Positions 58,159 to 64,000 of a stretch of DNA of 64,000 bases are shown piece after piece (within the stretch, counting starts at the first letter, position 1; the number at the start of each line of letters is the position of its first letter). The translations under genes were made by a program, and so were the position numbers. The DNA is from V1-33 sp964523105. GTDB taxonomy: Bacteria; Verrucomicrobiota; Verrucomicrobiia; Verrucomicrobiales; V1-33. The notes under the pieces were generated by a model, which was given only the letters and a program-made list of their open reading frames with translations, had not been told where the DNA came from and did not search any database. The DNA is taken from positions 22,373 through 86,372 of the forward strand of contig CAZFZN010000035.1 in the NCBI GenBank assembly GCA_964523105.1, written 5' to 3'.

Positions 58159-59586
58159 CTAAAATGTCTTCCGCAGATGGCTCGGCAGCAGATTCAGCGA
58201 CTCGCGGTACTTGGCCACCGTGCGGCGCGCGATCTTGATGCCGCGGGCTTTCAATTCCTTCGCAATGTCATCGTCGCTCAGCGGATTGGTGGTGTCCTCC
58301 TCCTTGATGATGGCGGCGATTTCCGCCTTCACGCCGGTATTGGCCATGCCGCCGCCGTCTTCGGTTTCCACACCGCTGGTGAAGAAATAGCGCATCTCGA
58401 AAATCCCGTGCGGCGTGGCCATGTATTTCCCCGCGATGGCGCGGCTGACCGTCGTTTCGTGCACGCCCACGGCCTCCGCCACGCGCGCCATGATGAGCGG
58501 CTTTAGCCCCGACGGGCCATAGCGGAAGAAGTCCTCCTGCCGCGCCACGATTTCCTCCGCGATGCGGCGGATGGTCTGCTGCCGCTGCTCGATGCTGCGG
58601 ATGAGAAACTTGCCGCTGCGGATTTTGTCGCGGATGTACTCCTTCGCATCCTGGCCGCCGCGCGCACTGGCCATGATGTCCTTGTAGAGATTGCTGATGC
58701 GCAGCCGCGGCAGTTCGCGCTCGTTCATCACGATGGCGAATTTCCCGGAACCCCGCTCCACGACGACATCCGGAGTGATGTACTGCTGCTCCTGGGGCGC
58801 CGCGGGCGCATAGGCCCCCGCCGGGCGCGGATTGAGTTTGCCAATCTCCTCGATCGCCCTCGAAATGTCCGCCGGCTCCACGCCCAGCCGCCGCGCGATA
58901 TGCGGGATGCGGTGTTTTGCCAGGTCCTCGAAATGAGAGGAAACGATGCGCCACTCCAGGCTCACCTCACGCCCGCCCCGCCGGAGCTGGATGAGCAGGC
59001 ACTCGCGCAAATCCGCCGCGCCCACGCCGGCAGGATCGAAGTTGTGCAGAATGGCCGCAGCCGCTTCGAGGTCTTTGAGAGGAATTCCCTGCTGCAAACT
59101 CATGTCCCCCAGCGGAGCAGGCAGAAAGCCCCGTTCATCGAGGCTGCCGATCAGAGTCTCCGCGAGCGCCCGGACCTCCGCCGTGCAGTCCACCAGCGCC
59201 AGCTGCTGCATCAGGTGATCCTGCAGCGTCACCGGCGCCGCCAGCGAGTCGAACAGAAACTGCCGCCGCTCCTCCTCCTCCGCCGTGCGCGGTCCGTGGC
59301 CCGCATTGCTCTGCTGCTGCCACGTGCGCCATTCCTCCTCCATTTGAGAAAGCCGGTCGAACTCACTGGCAAAATCGTCGTCCTCCAGTTCCGACTCCAT
59401 GCGCTCCTCCTCCGGGGCCGTGTCGTTTTCATCCAGCTCCAGCACCGGATTCTGCGCCATTTCCTGACTGATCATCTGCCGGAGTTCGGCCACCGGCGCC
59501 GCAAGAATCACCAGCCCCTGCTGCAACTGCGGCGAGAGCCGCTGTTGCTGGCTGAGGTGCTGACCAAGCGTCTGGGAGGGGGTCAT
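58159..59586 (-). CDS. rpoN: RNA polymerase sigma-54 factor
   Basis: 475 aa. Region I is Gln-rich with LGQHLSQQQRLSPQLQQGLVIL, the acidic region II follows (ENDTAPEEERMESELEDDD), then the core-binding domain, the helix-turn-helix and the RpoN box ARRTVAKYRE at the C-terminus. Sigma-54 needs AAA+ activators, none of which is in the window. It recognises -24/-12 promoters. Confidence 0.96.
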   Translation of the reverse strand: MTPSQTLGQHLSQQQRLSPQLQQGLVILAAPVAELRQMISQEMAQNPVLELDENDTAPEEERMESELEDDDFASEFDRLSQMEEEWRTWQQQSNAGHGPRTAEEEERRQFLFDSLAAPVTLQDHLMQQLALVDCTAEVRALAETLIGSLDERGFLPAPLGDMSLQQGIPLKDLEAAAAILHNFDPAGVGAADLRECLLIQLRRGGREVSLEWRIVSSHFEDLAKHRIPHIARRLGVEPADISRAIEEIGKLNPRPAGAYAPAAPQEQQYITPDVVVERGSGKFAIVMNERELPRLRISNLYKDIMASARGGQDAKEYIRDKIRSGKFLIRSIEQRQQTIRRIAEEIVARQEDFFRYGPSGLKPLIMARVAEAVGVHETTVSRAIAGKYMATPHGIFEMRYFFTSGVETEDGGGMANTGVKAEIAAIIKEEDTTNPLSDDDIAKELKARGIKIARRTVAKYRESLNLLPSHLRKTF

Positions 59587-59869
59587 GCCAGGGAGATTTT
59601 ACCCGGCTACCATTCCCGCCGGAGCCGCTCGTGGCAAGCAAATACCATGCCGCATAGAGAAAAAACTTTTCCCCGCTTGCGGAGCCGTACGGCCGGTGCC
59701 GGACCATGCCACCGCAAGGCCGGCAATTCCCTTGCGCGCCGGGTTCCGGGTCCTAAACACAAGGCCCGCTTCAGCCTCCGCCGGCATGGTTTCTGCCCGC
59801 CGCACGGTTCCACCGGACCGCAAAAGGCTGCATTTTCCCGCTCCTCCTTCTGTTATTCCATCTCTCCGC

Positions 59870-61846
59870 ATGAACAACGCCCTCCTCGCCCAAGCCGCCA
59901 ATGAAGCCCGTGGTCTCGCCATGGACGCCGTGCACCAATGCTCCTCCGGTCACCTCGGCCTACCGCTCGGTGCGGCGGAAGTCGGCGCCGTGCTCTTCGG
60001 CGAACTCCTCCAGTGCGACCCCGCCGAGCCCAAGTGGCTCAACCGCGACCGGTTCATTCTCTCCGCCGGCCACGGCTCCATGTTCCTCTACGGCTGGCTC
60101 CACCTCGCGGGCTACGACCTCCCGCTGGAGCAGGTGAAGAATTTCCGTGCTCTGCACAGCATGACCCCGGGCCACCCGGAATTCCACGAAACCCCCGGCG
60201 TCGAAAGCACCACCGGTCCGCTTGGTCAGGGCGTGGGCAATGCCGTCGGCTATGCGCTTTCCGCCAAAATGGCGGCGGCGAAATACAACACACCGGAGCA
60301 CACCATTCTCGACTATCACGTCATCGCGCTCGCTGGCGACGGCTGTCTCCAGGAGGGCGTGGCCCGCGAGGCTGTGGCGTTTGCCGCCCACAATGGGCTG
60401 GATAATCTCATTCTAATTTTCGATTCCAATGACGTGACGCTCGACGCCATGGCGAAGCTCACGCAGAGCGAGGACGCCGGCAAACTGTTCGCCGCGCTCG
60501 GCTGGAATGTCATCACCGTGGACGGTCACGACCTGGATAAAGTGGCCGGCGCGATCCGCCGCGCCAAACGCAGCGACAACGGCAAGCCGACGTTTATCGT
60601 TGCCCGCACGCTCATCGGCAAAGGCATCCCGGAAGTCGCCGGCACGGCCAAAGCCCACGGCGAAGGCGGCGCGAAGTTCATCGAAGCCGCGCGCGCCGGA
60701 CTCGGACTGCCCGCTGATCAGCATTTCTATGTCAGCAGCGAAGTGCGCGAATACTTCGCCAAACTCAAGAAGCGCCGCGGCGCCGCGCGGAAGAAATGGC
60801 AGAAGTCGTTCGACGCCTGGGCCGCCGCGAATCCCGCGCTGGCCGCGGAACTGGAAGCCGCGCGCAACGGCACGCTGAGTGCGGAGGATCTGCTGAAACT
60901 CGTGCCGGAGTATCCCGCCGAGGGCAAATCCGCCACGCGCAACTGCGGCGGGGAGATTCTCAATCACCTCGCCAAAGCCGTGCCGCATCTCATCACCGGC
61001 AGCGCGGACCTTTTTGGCAGCACCAAGAATTACATCAAGGACGGCGGCGACTTCTCGCGCGAGAATCCGAAGGGCCGCAACATCTGGTTCGGCATCCGCG
61101 AGCACGCCATGGGCGCGATCTGCAACGGCATCGCCTACGATGGTCTCTTCCGGGCCAGCGGCGCCACGTTCCTCGTCTTCGCCGACTACTGCCGCCCCAG
61201 CATCCGCCTCGCCTCGCTGGCGAAGCTGCCGGTGACTTACATTTTCACGCACGACAGCGTCGGCGTCGGTGAAGACGGCCCCACGCACCAGCCGGTGGAA
61301 ACTGTCAGTGGCCTCCGCGTCATCCCGAACCTCGACGTCATCCGCCCCGCCGATGCCGAGGAAACCGCCGCCGCCTTCGCCGCCGCCTTCAGCCGCACCG
61401 ACGGCCCCACGCTGCTCGCCCTCTCACGTCAGGATCTCCCGCTGCTCGGATTCGCCAGCGCCGCTGACCGCCGCGAAGGCACGCTCAAAGGCGGCTACGT
61501 CCTCGTGCGGGAAACCGCCCCGCTCACCGCCATCGTCATCGCCACCGGCAGCGAAGTGCAGCACGCCGTCGCCGCCGCCAAGGACCAGCCCGGCGTCCGC
61601 GTCGTCTCCATGCCCTGCACCGAACGCTTCGAACGCCAGAGTGCCGACTATCGCGAGAGCGTCCTCCCGCCAGGCTGCACCAAACGCATCGCCATCGAAG
61701 CCGGCGTCACCGCCCTCTGGTGGAAATACGTCGGCACCAGCGGTGCCGTCCTCGGCATCGACCGCTTCGGCATGAGCGCCCCCGGCAACACCGTCATGAA
61801 GGAACTCGGCATGACGGCGGACGCGGTGCGGGCGGCGCTCGCTTGA
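59870..61846 (+). CDS. tkt: Transketolase
   Basis: 658 aa from ATG at 59870; a longer frame exists but lacks homology. ThDP binding is seen as GDGCLQEGVAREAVAFAAHNGLDNLILIFDSNDVT in pieces (GDG...N), the catalytic His regions as SAGHGSMFLYGW and GPLGQGVGNAVG, and the pyrimidine domain as IREHAMGAICNG and HDSVGVGEDGPTHQPVE. It moves two-carbon ketol units in the pentose phosphate pathway. Slightly divergent in the first 30 residues (HQCSSGHLGLPLG). A stop-interrupted toxin gene begins 4 bases later. Confidence 0.95.
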   Translation: MNNALLAQAANEARGLAMDAVHQCSSGHLGLPLGAAEVGAVLFGELLQCDPAEPKWLNRDRFILSAGHGSMFLYGWLHLAGYDLPLEQVKNFRALHSMTPGHPEFHETPGVESTTGPLGQGVGNAVGYALSAKMAAAKYNTPEHTILDYHVIALAGDGCLQEGVAREAVAFAAHNGLDNLILIFDSNDVTLDAMAKLTQSEDAGKLFAALGWNVITVDGHDLDKVAGAIRRAKRSDNGKPTFIVARTLIGKGIPEVAGTAKAHGEGGAKFIEAARAGLGLPADQHFYVSSEVREYFAKLKKRRGAARKKWQKSFDAWAAANPALAAELEAARNGTLSAEDLLKLVPEYPAEGKSATRNCGGEILNHLAKAVPHLITGSADLFGSTKNYIKDGGDFSRENPKGRNIWFGIREHAMGAICNGIAYDGLFRASGATFLVFADYCRPSIRLASLAKLPVTYIFTHDSVGVGEDGPTHQPVETVSGLRVIPNLDVIRPADAEETAAAFAAAFSRTDGPTLLALSRQDLPLLGFASAADRREGTLKGGYVLVRETAPLTAIVIATGSEVQHAVAAAKDQPGVRVVSMPCTERFERQSADYRESVLPPGCTKRIAIEAGVTALWWKYVGTSGAVLGIDRFGMSAPGNTVMKELGMTADAVRAALA

Positions 61847-61850
61847 ACCC

Positions 61851-62126
61851 GTGAAATGGAAGATCGAGTTCAGCGGTCGAGCCTTGAGCCATCTCAAGGC
61901 GTTCAAGCGTTTTGAGCAGAAGCTGCTGCTCGACGAGATTGTCCAGCAACTCGGCCGCGAGCCGGATGTGCCGACGCGGAATCGCAAACTGTTGCGCACC
62001 AATCCTCTCGCAGACTGGGAATTGCGCGTCGGTGCCTTCCGGGTATTCTAGACCATCGAAAACAGCGTTGTGGTGGTGACAGTTGTCGCCATCGGACGCA
62101 AAGACCACAACACCCTCATCATCTAA
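61851..62126 (+). pseudogene. RelE/ParE-type toxin gene interrupted by an amber codon
   Basis: From GTG at 61851 the frame reads a complete RelE-like protein (WKIEFSGRALSHLKAFKRF, LADWELRVGAFRVF) but meets TAG at 62049-62051, exactly where the family has a Tyr (FRV-F/Y-Y-TI). The frame then continues TIENSVVVVTVVAIGRKDH to a TAA at 62124. A single TAC or TAT to TAG change would explain it. The antitoxin that follows is intact. Confidence 0.8.
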
Positions 62127-62143
62127 GGAGAGGAATTCCCGCT

Positions 62144-62392
62144 ATGAAGTCCATCACGCTCGACCCATCACAAGGCCCCTCGCTGCGCCTCCTCCAGTCC
62201 GCCGATGATGAGCCGGTCATCGTTTCCACTCCCGACGGTCAACGCTACCTCATCAGCCATGCCGATGATCTCCAAATGGAGATTGAGTTGCTGAGAAACA
62301 ACCACCGGTTCCTGAGTTTGCTGGACGAAGCCAAAAGTGACCCTGCTCGTCACAGCATGGAGGAAGTGAAGCAACAGCTTGGCCTGCACTAG
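62144..62392 (+). CDS. Antitoxin of the RelE-type pair
   Basis: 82 aa with a good Shine-Dalgarno (AAGGAGAGG). DEPVIVSTPDGQRYLISHADDLQMEIELLRNN and a C-terminal helix EVKQQLGL fit the Phd/RelB-like antitoxins that follow RelE-type toxins. Order toxin-then-antitoxin is less usual but common in HigBA-like loci. With the toxin probably dead it may be under relaxed selection or act as an orphan repressor. Confidence 0.75.
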   Translation: MKSITLDPSQGPSLRLLQSADDEPVIVSTPDGQRYLISHADDLQMEIELLRNNHRFLSLLDEAKSDPARHSMEEVKQQLGLH

Positions 62393-62416
62393 TGTTGCAG
62401 CTTGTTTTCCTGTCAC

Positions 62417-63493
62417 ATGTGGAAGAAGTTCTTTAGCCGACCAGCACCGGCGCCTGAGCCGCCCCAAACTCTCAAACAGCGGGTTCGCGCTTTTTGGCAC
62501 TGGTATTCCGGTGCGGCGGAAGGCCTCTACGCAGCGATTGAGGAAAAGCGCTGCGGCGACCTGGAGCCTCTGGTGTCACCAAAAGTGGATGAGTTCCTGC
62601 CCGGCATGGCATGGGTTTTCGGACCGGGTGAAAACGATGTCGGGCACAGCTTTACCCTGACGCCTGAGGGCGATCCGCACCAGAGGCTTGTGGCTCAGTA
62701 TTGGCTTCAGAATGCGCCACAACTCGAAGGCTGGACATTCTACGCTTCCCGGCAGCCGTCAAAACTGGGCGGGCACAGTATCCGAATCAATGATACAGAT
62801 TTCAGCGCTGAGGAAATCTGGATCACTCCTTTCGTGGATGAACAGGAGGAATGCGTGGATCTCACCGTCTGGCATCCGCTGTTTGGTACCATTGAGCAGA
62901 GGTTGCGATGGACCGTGACTTCCCTGTGGCTGGATGAGGCGCTTGGTGAAGATTTGGTTTCGCAGCGAATCGGAGAAGTCAAACTCGGCGACGACCAGCT
63001 GGCCGGATCGATGCCCCTGAGCGAATTGCCTGATTTCATCGCACAACTCGAGCAGGAGAACGGCTGGAAGAGGTTTATCCCGTATCTGTGCTACAGCGCC
63101 TATAGATACGACGAACCCGAGCTTGAAGCCGGATTGCGCAAAGACATTTTTGCAGGGACCACGCTGCAGATGCGCATCGTCCATGACTACCCGATGGATA
63201 GCAATCCACTCGCAGACTTTGGCGCAGCGTACGAAATGATCGTTATCCCCATAGACATGCTGCCATCGGGCCGTCAGGTGGATGTGCGGGGTGAACTGGA
63301 GGAAACTCTCAACGCTGCTCTCGAATCGGAAGGCGCCGGAAAAGTTCTTGGAGGGGCCAGCGGACTCGAGAACGCGTACATTGATTTTGTAATATTTGAT
63401 GGAGCCCGTTCCCGTCATCTCGTAAACTCCGTAATGGCGGCAACTCCTTTCGCTGAGCGGTATTCAATTGCCAACTTTGTCAGTGAGGGCTGA
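62417..63493 (+). CDS. Conserved-looking protein,  DUF695-like N-terminus, unknown function
   Basis: 358 aa from ATG at 62417 (an upstream TTG at 62402 is possible). Acidic protein with AEGLYAAIEEKRCGDLEPLVSPKVDEFLPGM, ENDVGHSFTLTPEGDPHQR, and later FIPYLCYSAYRYDEPE and SGLENAYIDFVIFDGARS. The pattern recalls DUF695-type domains found with polymorphic toxins and their immunity proteins, but I am not certain. No membrane segment. Downstream of the antitoxin by 24 bases. Confidence 0.6.
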   Translation: MWKKFFSRPAPAPEPPQTLKQRVRAFWHWYSGAAEGLYAAIEEKRCGDLEPLVSPKVDEFLPGMAWVFGPGENDVGHSFTLTPEGDPHQRLVAQYWLQNAPQLEGWTFYASRQPSKLGGHSIRINDTDFSAEEIWITPFVDEQEECVDLTVWHPLFGTIEQRLRWTVTSLWLDEALGEDLVSQRIGEVKLGDDQLAGSMPLSELPDFIAQLEQENGWKRFIPYLCYSAYRYDEPELEAGLRKDIFAGTTLQMRIVHDYPMDSNPLADFGAAYEMIVIPIDMLPSGRQVDVRGELEETLNAALESEGAGKVLGGASGLENAYIDFVIFDGARSRHLVNSVMAATPFAERYSIANFVSEG

Positions 63494-63495
63494 GA

Positions 63496-63847
63496 TTGAA
63501 CGCTACCCGCGAGCAGGCCGCCGAAATCCTCGGCCGCTACGCCATGATGCACGATCTGGCACGGCTCTACTACGGGCGGTTGCTGTGGCGGAGGGAGCGG
63601 ACGCGCGCGCGGCTGTTGCCACTGGACGGATGAGCGGCATCCTTATCGCGACCGGTTTCTGGACACCTGGCAGCCGGTGGTGGAGGAAGTGCTCCTGGCC
63701 GACCCGGCGCAAGACTTTGAACTTGATGCCCGGCTCAAATCCCGCGGTCTGAGCCTGCGCGTGGCGGTGCGCGAGATTCCGCCGGTGATCGGGAGTTTCT
63801 TTGCGGAGTCGCGGGAGGCTCATTCCATTTCCAGCAAACCGGGCTGA
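63496..63847 (+). pseudogene. Frameshifted small gene
   Basis: Frame one from TTG at 63496 reads NATREQAAEILGRYAMMHDL then GRLLWRRERTRARLL and stops at 63631. The next frame continues DERHPYRDRFLDTWQPVVEE, LKSRGLSLRVAVREIPPVIG to a stop at 63847. The switch near 63620 suggests one gene of ~115 codons broken by a one-base change, or a sequencing error. Product unknown. Confidence 0.5.
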
Positions 63848-64000
63848 ATTCCTCACGGGGTCCCGGGCCCGCAGCAAGGCCGTCGCGGCCTTGGGGGGCA
63901 TCCCGGAAACGGCAGCTCTGCGCCAGGGCCGGGATGACCTTGTTATGTAAGCGGTATGCCGGCCACCACTGGCGGAGCGGGACCAAGGATGCCAAAGGTG
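63848..64000. other. Right-edge stretch, nothing recognised
   Basis: AAGGCCGTCGCGGCCTT, a small inverted repeat with 7-bp arms, is at about 63874-63890. No supported coding sequence; the minus-strand frame to 63735 lacks protein-like composition. Confidence 0.35.

Overview
The window is a GC-rich (roughly 60-65% by eye) bacterial chromosome segment. The gene content (OpgG, a DUF2339 membrane protein, a very large PVC-type CxxCH heme protein, an ECF sigma factor beside a Ser/Thr kinase with a WD40-like tail, sigma-54, HemQ, a TAT-exported Gfo/Idh oxidoreductase) suggests a member of Verrucomicrobiota. This is inferred from gene families only; no rRNA or phylogenetic marker was compared.

Left part (1-32.4 kb) is mostly ordinary chromosome: iron alcohol dehydrogenase, opgG, recJ, an FHA membrane protein, an AAA+ ATPase, comF, an SMP-30 lactonase with a GNAT enzyme, a Gfo/Idh oxidoreductase, a canonical tRNA-Lys, glycerate kinase, an RsmA-Nudix fusion, a squalene/phytoene synthase-like enzyme, lepB, lepA, a HAD hydrolase overlapping an aldehyde dehydrogenase, and a DUF2339 protein. 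It also holds a two-gene duplication whose copies have decayed in complementary ways (13.8-14.8 kb and 26.9-27.7 kb).

Middle part (32.6-44.3 kb) is the striking region. A short transcription unit (26-codon ORF plus terminator) and hairpins precede an array of 30 plus-strand tRNA genes (33.5-37.7 kb) whose anticodons cover all 20 amino acids. They differ from the housekeeping tRNA-Lys: nearly all encode CCA, and 29 of 30 have G instead of U at T-loop position 55, usually with A18-G19 in the D loop. One has an extra ~85-nt structured region, and a CDS is embedded in the array. After a GH62-like gene and small toxin-antitoxin-type genes come three related structured RNAs (39.58, 40.21 and 40.32 kb). 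They share GCAGTGAG...TTACTTCG at the 5' side and a closing 8-bp helix around a tRNA-like module; in the third the module is a circularly permuted tRNA. Just downstream is a TROVE/vWA (Ro60/Rsr) gene and then an unrecognised conserved-looking protein. I read this as a Ro60-Y RNA locus linked to a complete shadow set of tRNAs. A decoy, reserve or repair role under tRNA-cleaving stress is inference.

Right part (44.5-64 kb): Ser/Thr kinase and divergent ECF sigma factor, HNH nuclease, DciA-like DUF721 protein, ferredoxin, HemQ (GTG start), an AT-richer ~0.97 kb insertion flanked by 132-bp direct duplications of two gene ends, the PVC heme protein, rpoN, transketolase, a RelE-like toxin with an in-frame amber codon beside an intact antitoxin, and frameshifted or unrecognised ORFs at the right edge.
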